DNA of 64,000 nt from Oenococcus kitaharae DSM 17330 (GTDB taxonomy: Bacteria > Bacillota > Bacilli > Lactobacillales > Lactobacillaceae). Below, piece by piece: positions 45,755-55,605 of the stretch. Position numbers and translations under genes: made by a program. Position 1 is the stretch's first letter, and every line of letters starts with the position of its first letter. The notes under the pieces are model-generated. The model had not been told where the DNA came from. It did no database searches and was given only the letters and a program-made list of their open reading frames with translations. Location of the stretch: the NCBI RefSeq assembly GCF_000241055.1, contig NZ_CM001398.1, positions 1,599,163 to 1,663,162 of the forward strand, in the 5' to 3' direction.

Positions 45755-46939
45755 TTGGCCAAACGAACCTTTAAGATAAATTTAATCGTACTTTGGATCG
45801 GCTGTTTTATTACCAATTTGGGAAATTCAATGACAATGCCTTTTTTGCCGCTTTTTTTCCGTCAGTTGGACCCTGTGAATACGAAAACTTTAACATTGCT
45901 AAGCGGCATCGCTTTTTCAATCACATTTCTCGCCAAGGCAATTGTTTCCCCTTTTTGGGGCCGTTTGTCCGACAAAAAAGGACGTAAGCTCATGTGTATC
46001 CGGGCTTCCGGCGTCATGGCCTTAACAATTACAACGATTGGTTTTGCCGGCAGCATTTGGCAAGTCATTGTCCTTCGTGCGATTCAAGGTGCCTTTTCAG
46101 GCTATATCAATAACGCAACAGCCCTGCTGGCTGGCATCACTTCTGAAGACCATCGTGGGCATGCCTTAGGGATGCTAGCGACAGGCGGCGTTTCCGGGAC
46201 TTTGGTCGGACCGCTGATCGGCGGTGTCATCGCTGAGTTTTGGGGATATCGTCTATCTTTTTACATCATTGGTTTTTGCATGTTCGCAATCACAATTTTG
46301 ACCTTGATTTTTGTCAAAGAAAATTTTCATGCTAATACCAGCAGCAAGCAATTAGGCATCCTGCAAACAATCAAATCAATTCCGCATCCAAAATATATCC
46401 TCGCCATTATGATCACAACAATGTTTATTCAAGTAGCGGTTACAACCATCACCCCAATTATCAGCTTAATCATCGGCCACATGATGACCAGCAGCAGCGG
46501 CGTCTCTTTGATGAGCGGTATTGTGGCAGCTGCACCCGGTATTGCGACTTTGATTGTTGCTGAGCGCTTCGGCCGTTTAATTGACCACGTCGGCCCATAC
46601 AAAGTTTTAATATTCGGACTTATTTTTGCCATGATCTGTTTTATTCCAATGGGGTTTGCTCGCAGCGTCTGGCTGTTGGCCTTTTTGCGTTTTCTAGTTG
46701 GCATATCCGATGCCGCTCTACTGCCTTCAGTGCAGACGGCAATGGCACAGGTTCCTAAAGAGATTTATGGCCGCGTATTCAGCTACAGCCAATCATTTGA
46801 AGCCAGTGGTGATATTGTTGGGCCGATGCTGGGATCATTCTTCGCCAACCAATTCGGTTACAGCAGTATTTTCTTTGCCGCAGCCGCTGTCATGCTGCTG
46901 AATTTCGTCATCGTTCGTGCTAATCGCCGACAGGCTTAG
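45755..46939 (+). CDS. MFS multidrug-efflux-like transporter (DHA1)
   Basis: A 394-residue, 12-helix major facilitator protein. It has GNSMTMPFLPLFF in helix 1, the loop 2-3 motif WGRLSDKKGRKLMC (G-x-L-S-D-x-x-G-R-K) and the antiporter motif C-like LGMLATGGVSGTLVGPLIGG in helix 5, which is the drug:H+ antiporter signature. It resembles the LmrP/PmrA-type group. The start is a TTG with GAAAGGA about 7 nt upstream. Substrates are unknown. A hairpin with a T run precedes it. Confidence 0.85.
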   Translation: MAKRTFKINLIVLWIGCFITNLGNSMTMPFLPLFFRQLDPVNTKTLTLLSGIAFSITFLAKAIVSPFWGRLSDKKGRKLMCIRASGVMALTITTIGFAGSIWQVIVLRAIQGAFSGYINNATALLAGITSEDHRGHALGMLATGGVSGTLVGPLIGGVIAEFWGYRLSFYIIGFCMFAITILTLIFVKENFHANTSSKQLGILQTIKSIPHPKYILAIMITTMFIQVAVTTITPIISLIIGHMMTSSSGVSLMSGIVAAAPGIATLIVAERFGRLIDHVGPYKVLIFGLIFAMICFIPMGFARSVWLLAFLRFLVGISDAALLPSVQTAMAQVPKEIYGRVFSYSQSFEASGDIVGPMLGSFFANQFGYSSIFFAAAAVMLLNFVIVRANRRQA

Positions 46940-46951
46940 CAGCAGCCGGAT

Positions 46952-47755
46952 TCAAGATAGACGTTTTTCTGCTTGATAATTAATCGGCAGCCACTTCAGT
47001 ACATCTTCAATCCGCCGGCTCCAGTAGTACCACTCGTGTTCGCCGGGGTTCGTGTGATAATCGATATCGTAGCCTAATTTTTTCAAACGGCTGACAGCTT
47101 TTTGGTTAGCTTCGTAGAGAAAATCTTCTTGGCCGACCCAATTGAATAATTTTGGCAACGTTTCTTTTTTAGCAGCTTGTTTTTCCGCTAAAGCAAAAAT
47201 ATCATTTTCTGATCCTGGAAAACGGCTCAAATCCCCGAAAATTCCTCGCCAATAGCTGGGTTTTTCCATCTCTAGAAATCCAGGATAATTCGTATCCTCG
47301 ATTAAAGCACCCGATAATGAAGCCGCATAAGCAAAGTAATCAGTCGCAAAAGCTAATTTGTAGGCACCGTATCCGCCCATCGAAACGCCGGCAACGAAAT
47401 GTTTCTCGCGTTTTTTAGAAATTTGTGGAAACAAGCTAGCGACTTTGACTGGCAGTTCCTTAGCGAATTCATCAAAATAATTTAAACCATAAGTCGTATT
47501 TGTATACCAGGCCAGGCTCGTAGTTGGCATGATAACTGCCAATTTAGTCTGACGCAGCAGACGCTCAATTTCAGTCTTCCTCTGCCAATCCAACTGATTG
47601 CCTGACATACCATGCAGCAGGTATAAGACAGGCAGATCTTGTAATTGATCATTGGTCCAATCAGGCGTATAGCCGGACTGTTCAGGCAGAATCGCAGCCA
47701 TCGGCTGGTTCATACCAAGTACCTGAGAATAATAATTCAACTCCAAAAAAGCCAT
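46952..47755 (-). CDS. Acetyl esterase / tributyrin esterase, EstA type
   Basis: A 267-residue alpha/beta hydrolase of the esterase D group. The nucleophile elbow is GVSMGGYGAYKLAF (Ser near residue 124), the oxyanion/lid region is LLHGMSGNQLDW, and the final catalytic His lies in GEHEWYYW. LAB homologues hydrolyse short-chain acyl esters and make flavour esters. AGGAG precedes the ATG. The start is only 7 nt after the hisC stop, so it is probably the last cistron of the T-box controlled histidine operon, though it has no obvious role in histidine synthesis. Confidence 0.88.
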   Translation of the reverse strand: MAFLELNYYSQVLGMNQPMAAILPEQSGYTPDWTNDQLQDLPVLYLLHGMSGNQLDWQRKTEIERLLRQTKLAVIMPTTSLAWYTNTTYGLNYFDEFAKELPVKVASLFPQISKKREKHFVAGVSMGGYGAYKLAFATDYFAYAASLSGALIEDTNYPGFLEMEKPSYWRGIFGDLSRFPGSENDIFALAEKQAAKKETLPKLFNWVGQEDFLYEANQKAVSRLKKLGYDIDYHTNPGEHEWYYWSRRIEDVLKWLPINYQAEKRLS

Positions 47756-47762
47756 GTTTCTC

Positions 47763-48851
47763 CTAACGCGGTTGATTGACTGCTAATTCCTTCTTTATTA
47801 TATTCTGAATAGCTTGATTGTCCGATCGTGTGCCGATGGTCACACGCAGCCAGCCCTTTTGTAGGCCTTGACGGATTTGAAAACCGGCCAGCAGAAGCGT
47901 TTGAGCCAGTTTGTCAGCTTGAGGGTATTGGAAAAAGATGAAATTGGCCTGACTGGCATAAAAAGAAATCTGGCATCCGCGCAAAAAGTGTTCCCAATTT
48001 ATCCGTTCTTGTTGATTTTTTCGCACAGTTTCAGCGACAAAATCCTGATCTTTAAATGCGGCTAAAGCGGCCAGCTGTGAGAGGCTGCTGAGGTTATAAG
48101 GCAGACGAACAGCCTGCATGTAAGCAGCGTTTTGCAAAGACATCGCAGCATAGCCAACTCGAAAATTAGCCAACCCGTATGCTTTAGAAAAAGTCCGCAG
48201 AACGGCCAGGTTTTCAAACTGAGAGAGGAGTCCTATTGCACTGGCGACTGCCTCTTTTGTCACGTAATCAATATAAGCTTCGTCAATCAGAATTAAGATA
48301 TTTTTCGGAACTTGTTTGATAAACGCGGTCAGATCCGCAAGTGTTTCAAAACTGCCAGTTGGATTATTCGGATTGCAGATCCAGATGAGCTTTGTTTTTT
48401 CATTAATGTTTTTAAGGAAAGCCGGGAAATCGTAAGCGCCATTATCTGTGCGGCATGGGATACTAACAACTTTGGCACCTTCAATCTGTGCCTGAAGGGC
48501 ATATTCTGAAAAAGTTGGTTCCGTCAGCAAGACTTCATCCCCAGGTTCTAAAAAGACGCGGGAAAACATGAGAATCATCTCGTCTAAACCAGCCGTAAAC
48601 ACCAGTTGTTTCGGATCGAGAGAAAATTTATCAGCCACAGCAGCCCGCAACTGACTGGCATTGCCATCTGGATAACGATTGCTCTGCTCAAACTGCCAGT
48701 GGAGGATCGCATCTTTGACTTTCGGCGAACTGCCGTAAGGATTTTCGTTAGCTGATAAAAGTGCCAATTTGTCGATGCCGAACTTCTCTTTCAATTGTTC
48801 TAAGGCAATTGGCGGCGTGTAATTTTCAAGAGACTGGATTTGTTTTTTCAT
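47763..48851 (-). CDS. hisC: Histidinol-phosphate aminotransferase
   Basis: HisC transaminates imidazole-acetol phosphate with glutamate. The 362-residue class I/II PLP enzyme has LSANENPYGSSP, NRYPDGNASQLR, CNPNNPTGS, DEAYIDYV, the PLP-Lys in RTFSKAYGLANFRVGY, and a C-terminal RVTIGTRSDNQ. It lies 15 nt after hisE, near the end of the histidine operon. AGGAGAAA precedes the ATG. Confidence 0.95.
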   Translation of the reverse strand: MKKQIQSLENYTPPIALEQLKEKFGIDKLALLSANENPYGSSPKVKDAILHWQFEQSNRYPDGNASQLRAAVADKFSLDPKQLVFTAGLDEMILMFSRVFLEPGDEVLLTEPTFSEYALQAQIEGAKVVSIPCRTDNGAYDFPAFLKNINEKTKLIWICNPNNPTGSFETLADLTAFIKQVPKNILILIDEAYIDYVTKEAVASAIGLLSQFENLAVLRTFSKAYGLANFRVGYAAMSLQNAAYMQAVRLPYNLSSLSQLAALAAFKDQDFVAETVRKNQQERINWEHFLRGCQISFYASQANFIFFQYPQADKLAQTLLLAGFQIRQGLQKGWLRVTIGTRSDNQAIQNIIKKELAVNQPR

Positions 48852-48866
48852 GATTTTTCTCCTATA

Positions 48867-49187
48867 TTACAAGTCTTTAATTTCTGGCCGGTCCTGTGTT
48901 TTGCTCAATAACCCCTCGCGTTTGGCCAATTCAGCTTTAATGTCGTCCATAGATACTTGTTTCTCTACAAGCAGAACCGTCAAGTGATAGAGCAAATCAG
49001 CCGTTTCATAAATTAGTTCGTCACGCTTGGGGTTCTTTGCGGCCACAATCACCTCTGTCGATTCCTCACCGACTTTTTTAAGAATCTTGTCCAAACCCTT
49101 GTCGAACAAATAATCCGTATAGGAGCCTGCCTTAGGCGCCTGTTTTCTTTTTAAAATTGATGCGTATAGCTCATCCAAGTCCTGCAT
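48867..49187 (-). CDS. hisE: Phosphoribosyl-ATP pyrophosphatase
   Basis: HisE hydrolyses PR-ATP to PR-AMP, step two of histidine synthesis. The 106-residue all-helical protein carries [21 protein letters not shown], the metal-binding [12 protein letters not shown] and the ETADLLYHL helix. It is a separate gene here, not fused to HisI, and overlaps hisI by 17 nt. Confidence 0.95.
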   Translation of the reverse strand: MQDLDELYASILKRKQAPKAGSYTDYLFDKGLDKILKKVGEESTEVIVAAKNPKRDELIYETADLLYHLTVLLVEKQVSMDDIKAELAKREGLLSKTQDRPEIKDL

Positions 49188-49509
49188 GTTCTTCTCCTTT
49201 ATCTAAATCAACTTGATTGAAAAAACAACTCATGTGTCCCGTATGGCAAGCTGGGCCATTGGGTGTTACTTCGACTAATAAAGTATCTTGGTCACAATCC
49301 AAAGTCATTTTATTGACCTGCTGGGTGTGTCCGCTTTCTTCGCCTTTGTGCCACAGTTTCTGGCGAGACCGCGACCAGAACCAAGTCTGGCGGCTTTTTA
49401 AAGTCAGCTGGTAACTTTCTTCGTTCATCCAAGCTACCATCAGAACCGCACGTGTTTTGGAATCGATGACGACGGTTGTTAATAAGCCTTTTTTAAAATC
49501 TGGTTTCAT
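49171..49509 (-). CDS. hisI: Phosphoribosyl-AMP cyclohydrolase
   Basis: HisI opens the purine ring of PR-AMP, step three. The 112-residue product has [32 protein letters not shown], the Mg/Zn-binding [12 protein letters not shown] and the Zn ligands in CHTGHMSCF. It overlaps hisF by 4 nt and hisE by 17 nt. Confidence 0.95.
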   Translation of the reverse strand: MKPDFKKGLLTTVVIDSKTRAVLMVAWMNEESYQLTLKSRQTWFWSRSRQKLWHKGEESGHTQQVNKMTLDCDQDTLLVEVTPNGPACHTGHMSCFFNQVDLDKGEEHAGLG

Positions 49510-50267
49510 GATCGTATTGCTACCCCCGCTGCGGTTAATTGCCGCTTAACTTCCGGAATCGTTAATTGTCCATAATGGAAAACAGACGCTGCTAAGGCCG
49601 CGGCGACATCCGTCTGCCTAAAGATTTGTTTAAAATCTTCAATGCTGCCGGCACCACCTGAAGCGATAATCGGTACATTAACCAACGCACTGATTTTCTG
49701 ATATAAGGCAATATCAAAGCCTTTTTTTGTGCCGTCCTGGTCCATACTTGTGATTAATAATTCGCCAGCACCTAAAGCGACCGCTTTTTTTGCCCAATCC
49801 ACCGCTTTAAGGCTGGTTCTTTCTTTACCGCCGCGGCTGTAAACCATTTTTTCGCCGCTATCAGGATCCTTTTTAACATCAATCGCCACAACAACACATT
49901 GTCGGCCGAATTTTTCAGCGGCCTGCTGAATTAATTCCGGATGAGCGATAGCCGCTGAGTTCAAAGAAATTTTATCAGCACCGGCTTTTAGCAAAGCCTG
50001 CATTTGCGCCAAATTAGAAATACCGCCGCCAACAGTTAAAGGCATAAAAACCTGGCTGGAAACGCGCTGGACAACGTCGATCATCGTACCGCGTTTTTCA
50101 TTGGTCGCTGTGATATCCAAAAAGACCAATTCATCGGCGCCTTGCCGTTCATATTCAGCTGCGATTTCAGCCGGATCACCGACATCTTTTAAATTTAAAA
50201 AGTTAACGCCCTTTTTCACGCGGTTATCATCAATATCCAAGCAAGGGATAATTCGTTTAGCTAACAT
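49506..50267 (-). CDS. hisF: Imidazole glycerol phosphate synthase, cyclase subunit
   Basis: HisF uses ammonia from HisH to form imidazole glycerol phosphate and AICAR. The 253-residue TIM barrel starts [14 protein letters not shown] (catalytic Asp), and has [27 protein letters not shown] and the second catalytic Asp in [11 protein letters not shown], then IIASGGAGS. The ATG at 50267 has GGAGG-like GAGGCGG upstream and is preferred to a frame beginning six codons earlier. It overlaps hisA by 11 nt. Confidence 0.96.
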   Translation of the reverse strand: MLAKRIIPCLDIDDNRVKKGVNFLNLKDVGDPAEIAAEYERQGADELVFLDITATNEKRGTMIDVVQRVSSQVFMPLTVGGGISNLAQMQALLKAGADKISLNSAAIAHPELIQQAAEKFGRQCVVVAIDVKKDPDSGEKMVYSRGGKERTSLKAVDWAKKAVALGAGELLITSMDQDGTKKGFDIALYQKISALVNVPIIASGGAGSIEDFKQIFRQTDVAAALAASVFHYGQLTIPEVKRQLTAAGVAIRS

Positions 50268-50982
50268 TTTTTTCCGCCTCCGCAATTTCCTGTAAGGTTA
50301 GAGCACCCTCAAATAAGGCTTTTCCAATAATCATGTCTGTCAGGTCCTTTGCAAACAAATCTTGAATATCTGCCAAATTCCGGATACCGCCCGACACAAT
50401 CATGCTGCAGTCCGGAAACGCTGCCTGTAATTTCAGCAATAACGCCGAATTAGGACCCTGCATCGTACCATCTTTGGTCACATCAGTCACAATAAACTGT
50501 CTAGCTCCCGCGGCACGCATGGTTGCAATCAAGTCAACCATAAGAACCTTCGATTGTTCCAGCCAGCCTTCAGTCGCCACGCGCCCCTGGCTGCCATCAA
50601 CGCCGATCACAATTTTGTCAGGGCCGAATTTTGCCAAAGCTTCTTTAACAAACGCAGGATTCTCGACCGTAGCCGAACCAATGATGATGCGATCGATGCC
50701 GAGCTGCAGATATTTTTCCAATTGTGCCATGCTGCGAATACCACCACCTAGCTCAATGCGTCCATTAAAAGCCGCTCGGATGGATTGAATCATGGCTAAA
50801 TTCTTGGGCTGCCCCTCTTTAGCACCATCTAAATCCACCAAATGCAGCTGTCGGATACCTGCTTGATTGATGTTTTCTGCCTGCCTAACAGGATCGTTTG
50901 CGACTAGCACCTGTTGTTTGAAATCGCCTTGGTACAAGCGGACACTTTGACCGTTCTGTAAATCAATTGCCGGATAAATCAT
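50257..50982 (-). CDS. hisA: ProFAR isomerase
   Basis: HisA opens the ribose ring of ProFAR, step four. The 241-residue TIM barrel has [20 protein letters not shown] (catalytic Asp), [25 protein letters not shown], the second Asp in [14 protein letters not shown] and IVSGGIRN. Its ATG overlaps the hisH stop by one base. Confidence 0.96.
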   Translation of the reverse strand: MIYPAIDLQNGQSVRLYQGDFKQQVLVANDPVRQAENINQAGIRQLHLVDLDGAKEGQPKNLAMIQSIRAAFNGRIELGGGIRSMAQLEKYLQLGIDRIIIGSATVENPAFVKEALAKFGPDKIVIGVDGSQGRVATEGWLEQSKVLMVDLIATMRAAGARQFIVTDVTKDGTMQGPNSALLLKLQAAFPDCSMIVSGGIRNLADIQDLFAKDLTDMIIGKALFEGALTLQEIAEAEKNVS

Positions 50983-51590
50983 CAGCCAGCCACCTTTTCA
51001 TTAAAGATTTCCAGAAGCGACAAACCGACTTGACCGCTTTTTTCCGGATGAAACTGCATCCCATAGACGTTATCTTTTTCAACCAGCGCCGGCACAGCAA
51101 CCGAATAATCAACTTGCGACAGAACATACTCGTCCGCACATTGTACATAATAAGAATGAACAAAATAGGTATATGCCTGATCCAAAATCTGAAAGTCTTG
51201 ATTCGCCTGTGTCAGATAGTTTTGATTCCAGCCCATTTGCGGGATTTTGAAACTGGGTTTTTCCGGTAATTGAACCACTTTGCCAGGAATTAAGTGCAGG
51301 CCTTGGCTAAAACCGTATTCGCTGGAACTATCGAACAACAATTGCATGCCCAAGCAAATACCTAAGATCGGCATCCCCTGACTAGCGGCTTTTTGCAAAA
51401 CAGCTGTCAGGCCTTTTTTGTTTAAAACAGCCATAGCAGCTTTAAAGGCACCAACGCCAGGCAGGATTAAAGCCTGACTGGCGAGGATCTTTTTTGGATC
51501 ATCAGTTAGTTCAGTCTGGATACCTAAATAGCGGAAGGCTTTTTGCAAATTGTAGGTGTTGCCGGCATCGTAATCAATGATCGTCAGCAT
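50982..51590 (-). CDS. hisH: Imidazole glycerol phosphate synthase, glutaminase subunit
   Basis: HisH hydrolyses glutamine and passes ammonia to HisF. The 202-residue class I amidotransferase has IDYDAGNTYNLQKAF, LPGVGAFKAAM, the nucleophile Cys in GICLGMQLLF (about residue 79), MGWNQ, and the His-Glu pair in GMQFHPEKSG. It starts directly after hisB. Confidence 0.96.
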   Translation of the reverse strand: MLTIIDYDAGNTYNLQKAFRYLGIQTELTDDPKKILASQALILPGVGAFKAAMAVLNKKGLTAVLQKAASQGMPILGICLGMQLLFDSSSEYGFSQGLHLIPGKVVQLPEKPSFKIPQMGWNQNYLTQANQDFQILDQAYTYFVHSYYVQCADEYVLSQVDYSVAVPALVEKDNVYGMQFHPEKSGQVGLSLLEIFNEKVAG

Positions 51591-52175
51591 TCAGATTACT
51601 CCTTTCGTTGAATTGACACCTTGAATCTCCGGATTGATCGTGACAGCTTGGCGCATGGCTCTTCCAAAAGCTTTAAACAGGCTTTCAATCTTATGGTGAC
51701 TGTTGCGCCCGTATAAAATTTCTGCGTGAAGATTCATTTCAGCGCTGAAAGCAGCTGCTTGGAAGAAATCCTCGACAACTTCCGTTTCAAAACTGCCTAA
51801 ACGCGGATTGTCAAATTCTGCTTTAAAGACGAGATAGGACCGGCCGCTCAGATCAACACTGACGCGTCCCAAGGTCTCATCCATCGGAACAAAAGCGGTA
51901 CCGTATCTTTCAATCTGTTCCTTATTGCCCAAAGCCTTTTTAAAACATTCGCCCAAGACAATTCCTGTATCTTCGACTGTATGGTGTGCGTCCACTTGTA
52001 AATCACCAATTGCTTTGACCTGCAGGCCAAAGCGGCCGTGTTTGGCAAACAGTGTCAGCATATGATCGAAAAAACCAATCCCAGTATCAATCACAATCCC
52101 AGTCTGCTGATCAAGATTCAATGCAATCGTGATGTTAGTTTCGCCTGTTTTACGAGTTATTTCAGCTGTTCTCAT
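51591..52175 (-). CDS. hisB: Imidazoleglycerol-phosphate dehydratase
   Basis: HisB dehydrates imidazole glycerol phosphate, step six. The 194-residue monofunctional enzyme has [16 protein letters not shown], the metal site [15 protein letters not shown] and a second one in [20 protein letters not shown]. The phosphatase domain found in some HisB proteins is absent; that activity comes from the PHP-type protein at 55606-56436. It overlaps hisD by 14 nt. Confidence 0.96.
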   Translation of the reverse strand: MRTAEITRKTGETNITIALNLDQQTGIVIDTGIGFFDHMLTLFAKHGRFGLQVKAIGDLQVDAHHTVEDTGIVLGECFKKALGNKEQIERYGTAFVPMDETLGRVSVDLSGRSYLVFKAEFDNPRLGSFETEVVEDFFQAAAFSAEMNLHAEILYGRNSHHKIESLFKAFGRAMRQAVTINPEIQGVNSTKGVI

Positions 52176-53460
52176 TGGCTGTTACCCCTCTAAACCGTGA
52201 CTCGACCGCACGGGCGTGGGCCTCTAGGCCTTCGGCACGCGCTAAGGCTGTAATGGCTGCCAAGTCTTCTTGCAAGGCTTCTTTAGAAAATTGGACAAAG
52301 GAACTGGTCTTCACAAAATCATAAACACCTAGCGGTGAGGAGAACTTAGCTGTCCCGCCTGTTGGCAGCACGTGATTGGGACCAGCTACGTAATCGCCCA
52401 AGGGTTCAGAAGCATATTTGCCTAAGAAAATCGATCCCGCATTCCGGATGTCGCTGAGATACTGCATCGGGTTTTCCAGCTGAACTTCCAAATGTTCTGG
52501 TGCTAAATCATTCATCAAGGCAAACATATCCGGAATGGATGGCATCACAGCAATAAAACCGCGATCTTCAATAGCTGCCTGTGCAATAGCTTTTCTTGGC
52601 AGCGTCTCTAACTGCCGGCCGACTTCTTGGCTGACAGCCAAAGCCAAATCTTTACTGTCGGTGACCAGCATGGCACGTGCACGCCGATCATGTTCGGCTT
52701 GTGACAACAAGTCAGCAGCCAGGTCTACCGGATCAGCTGTATCATCAGCCAGGATCCCAATTTCCGAAGGGCCGGCCACCATATCAATGGCGACTTGGCC
52801 AAAGACTTGTTTTTTAGCCGTTGCCACATAAATATTGCCTGGACCGACAATCTTATTAACCGCTTCAATTGACTCCGTACCAAAGGCCAGAGCTGCGATA
52901 GCTTGAGCACCGCCGACTTGGAAAATGGCACTGACACCGGCAATCTTGGCAGCTGCCAGGACGACCGGCGACAAGCCCTCCTTTTGCGGTGGTGTTACCA
53001 TGACAATTTCATCAACCCCGGCGATCTTGGCCGGCAGCGCATTCATGAGAATCGTCGATGGATAAGCAGCCGTGCCGCCAGGAACATATAGGCCGACTCT
53101 TTGCAGCGGCGTCACTTTTTGGCCGCGAATAATACCGCTTTTGCTGCTGTCGATAAAGCCGTTTTGTACTTCCATCGACTGATAGCTGATAATGTTTTTC
53201 TTAGCTAATTCCAAAGCCGATTTCAGATCATCTGAGAGGCCATCGTAAGCCGCATCAATTTGTGCTTGAGAAACACGCAAATTGTCCAGTGCTACACCAT
53301 CGAAGGCTTTAGCATACTCTTTTAGAGCGGCATCACCGCGTTCTTTCACGTTCGCAATAATGTCTGCCACTCTTTTTTCAACCTGCGGATCACTAGCTTG
53401 TTTTGTGTAGCTTTTAGCAATCTGTTTCATTTCTGCCAGTGATTTTTCATAAATTTTCAT
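52162..53460 (-). CDS. hisD: Histidinol dehydrogenase
   Basis: HisD carries out the last two oxidations to histidine. The 432-residue zinc enzyme has [63 protein letters not shown], the Gln-His zinc/catalytic motif [12 protein letters not shown], and DLAPEHLEV followed by [14 protein letters not shown]. It overlaps hisG by 4 nt. Confidence 0.97.
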   Translation of the reverse strand: MKIYEKSLAEMKQIAKSYTKQASDPQVEKRVADIIANVKERGDAALKEYAKAFDGVALDNLRVSQAQIDAAYDGLSDDLKSALELAKKNIISYQSMEVQNGFIDSSKSGIIRGQKVTPLQRVGLYVPGGTAAYPSTILMNALPAKIAGVDEIVMVTPPQKEGLSPVVLAAAKIAGVSAIFQVGGAQAIAALAFGTESIEAVNKIVGPGNIYVATAKKQVFGQVAIDMVAGPSEIGILADDTADPVDLAADLLSQAEHDRRARAMLVTDSKDLALAVSQEVGRQLETLPRKAIAQAAIEDRGFIAVMPSIPDMFALMNDLAPEHLEVQLENPMQYLSDIRNAGSIFLGKYASEPLGDYVAGPNHVLPTGGTAKFSSPLGVYDFVKTSSFVQFSKEALQEDLAAITALARAEGLEAHARAVESRFRGVTANENS

Positions 53461-54113
53461 CTGATAATCTCCTTTTGTTGTTCTCTTTTTGCTGCCACGG
53501 CTGCTTTTAGGCGGTCGACTAAATCAAATATTTCCTGGGGATGCTGTTTTAAAGACATGCGGTTCACAACCAATCGTGTCGAAACTTTGTCCAAATAATC
53601 AAATACCTTCAGATGGTTGTCCCGCAATGTCCGGCCGCTTTCACGAATATCGACAATCGCATCGGCTAGGCCAATCAAAGGTGCCAGTTCAACTGATCCT
53701 TCAATCTTGACAATTTCTACATCTTGGCCGATTGACTGAAAATATTTTTTCGTGATCATCGGGTATTTGCTGCCGATGATTTTTCTCTTTGGACTGTCTG
53801 CATTAAAATCAGCAGTTGATGCCAAGACGAACTGACATTTCCCGACTTCTAAATCCAGCAGCTCATATTGATCATTCTGCTGTTCAACGAGAATGTCGCT
53901 GCCGACGATGCCAATGTCCACGGCGCCAGCGTTTAAATAAGTTGTCACATCTGGTCCTTTAGCTAAAACGAATTCAAATCGCTGATCCGGTGTATGGACA
54001 ATCAGGCGACGCTGCTTATTCTTTAAGGGCTGACAATCAATGCCGGCACTCTCCAGTAGTGGTATCACACTGCTTTCAACGCGCCCTTTAGTCAAAGCTA
54101 TTTTCAAAGACAT
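53457..54113 (-). CDS. hisG: ATP phosphoribosyltransferase, short form
   Basis: HisG catalyses the first, feedback-controlled step of histidine synthesis. The 218-residue product is the short form lacking the C-terminal regulatory domain, and so needs HisZ as partner. It has ALTKGRVESSVIPLL, DVTTYLNAGAVDIGIVGSD, SKYPMITKKYF and the PRPP-binding-like DAIVDIRESGRTLR. It overlaps hisZ by 26 nt. Confidence 0.95.
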   Translation of the reverse strand: MSLKIALTKGRVESSVIPLLESAGIDCQPLKNKQRRLIVHTPDQRFEFVLAKGPDVTTYLNAGAVDIGIVGSDILVEQQNDQYELLDLEVGKCQFVLASTADFNADSPKRKIIGSKYPMITKKYFQSIGQDVEIVKIEGSVELAPLIGLADAIVDIRESGRTLRDNHLKVFDYLDKVSTRLVVNRMSLKQHPQEIFDLVDRLKAAVAAKREQQKEIIR

Positions 54114-55260
54114 GTTCTACCTCTCCCTTTTCATTTATTTTCAGCAAATCAGCACCAATTGCATGGGCCTTGCGTGCCGCTGTCTGCCAATCATCTTCCA
54201 GGGAAAGAACAAGGTCATTGTGTTCAGCTAATATTTTGGCAGCTTGCGCCGCTTGATCAGCTTGGAAAAATAAATAAGTTTTCCGCTGCTGTTTTTCCGG
54301 CAGTTTAATGCGCTCAGCTAGCAGATCAATATCAATTCCCATGCCGACTGCAGCCTCAGCTTGTGATTGAAAATCCGCCAGCAGTTGATCATAACGGCCG
54401 CCGCTGAAGAGATAATCTGGCAGGTCATCGACAAAACCTTTGAAAGTCAGGCCTGTATAATATTGCTGAGGCGGTGCAGCGCTTAAATCGATCATGACTT
54501 CTTGACCGGGAATCTTGGCGATCAAATCTGCCACAGTCATGACTTTTGTTAAGGCACGTTTGGCTGAGGGCGTCAAATCAATACCTTTAAGCATTTGCGC
54601 AACAGCTTGGATGCTGCCGAATAGACGCGGCCATTTTTGTAAGAAAGGATAGACTGGACGATCTGCAAAGAGAGCAATCAAGTTTTCATATTCAGGAATT
54701 TTTTTATGAAACAGAGTTTGCTTGATCTGCTGTTTTAAATCTTCGTCAATTGTCAGGCTTGACAGCAGGTCGTCAGCAAAACGTGCATGGCCGATCTCGA
54801 TTTTCACGCGGCCATCGAGCCACTTACGGCTAATCCGATTAATCAGCAGCAGGCATTCTAACTCAGCTTTAATCGAGGTATAGCCAACCAGTTCAATACC
54901 AGCTTGCGTCATCTGATTATTTCTGCCAGAGAGTTCTTTGGCAATTTTGAAAAGATCGCCAACATAATAAAACTTTTCCGGTAATTTGATATTCGTTGTT
55001 GCTAATAGGCGTGCAATCGGCAAAGTCAGATCCGGCCGCAAAACGACCGTCTGATTATTTTTGTCCAGCAGCTGATAAGTCCGCATTTGTTTCAGATCAA
55101 AATTAGCAAAAACTTCTTGATACTCCAGCAAAGGCGTATCGACCTTCATAAAATTTCTTGCTTGAAGGCAGCGATGCAAATCAGCAATCACTGTCTGTTT
55201 TTTTAACGCGCCTTCACCAAATTCTGCGCGTGTGCCTAATGGCAAATTGATTTTGTGCAT
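54088..55260 (-). CDS. hisZ: ATP phosphoribosyltransferase regulatory subunit
   Basis: HisZ is a HisRS-like protein without tRNA charging activity that activates and feedback-regulates short HisG. The 390-residue product has the class II synthetase-like core: FMKVDTPLLEYQEVF (motif 1 region), RPDLTLPIARLLA (motif 2 region), and GLTFKGFVDDLPDYLFSGGRYDQLL. The C-terminal tRNA anticodon-binding domain of real HisRS is not obvious. AAAGGAGG precedes the ATG. It is the first cistron behind the His T-box. Confidence 0.93.
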   Translation of the reverse strand: MHKINLPLGTRAEFGEGALKKQTVIADLHRCLQARNFMKVDTPLLEYQEVFANFDLKQMRTYQLLDKNNQTVVLRPDLTLPIARLLATTNIKLPEKFYYVGDLFKIAKELSGRNNQMTQAGIELVGYTSIKAELECLLLINRISRKWLDGRVKIEIGHARFADDLLSSLTIDEDLKQQIKQTLFHKKIPEYENLIALFADRPVYPFLQKWPRLFGSIQAVAQMLKGIDLTPSAKRALTKVMTVADLIAKIPGQEVMIDLSAAPPQQYYTGLTFKGFVDDLPDYLFSGGRYDQLLADFQSQAEAAVGMGIDIDLLAERIKLPEKQQRKTYLFFQADQAAQAAKILAEHNDLVLSLEDDWQTAARKAHAIGADLLKINEKGEVEHVFENSFD

Positions 55261-55281
55261 CCTCTGCCTCCTTTTAGATAT

Positions 55282-55560
55282 AAAAAAATCCTCTTAGCAA
55301 AATGCTAAGAGGACGAATAACCGTGGTTCCACCTCAATTCGTTTATTTCTCGCGAAATAAACCTCATGTTGAATAAATCAACGGGATAACGACCCGATCG
55401 AATAAACTTAATCGAACAGCTGCTCTTTCAGTCTATTAATTCATAGATGTGTTTCGTTATCCACGTCAATCCCCTTTCCAGCGGCGGGAACTCTCTTTGT
55501 GAGCGGTCGATAACTACTCTTCTAATCATTATTTTTGTGCAAATTCAATTGTCTTACTTA
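55282..55560 (-). promoter_or_regulatory. T-box leader of the histidine operon (His, CAC specifier)
   Basis: On the minus strand the T-box element GAATTGAGGTGGAACCACGG (55340-55321) is followed by a strong terminator (CCTCTTAGCA / TGCTAAGAGG, 55313-55290) with a T run. Stem I shows GAGTAG with GTTATC/GATAAC helix arms and the specifier loop GAAACACATC; the CAC (His) codon is at 55451-55449. Uncharged tRNA-His should allow read-through into hisZ to hisC. Confidence 0.93.
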
Positions 55561-55605
55561 AGTGATTGCAAGTAGCTTAACGTCATTAATTTAAAATGTC
55601 AAGGG

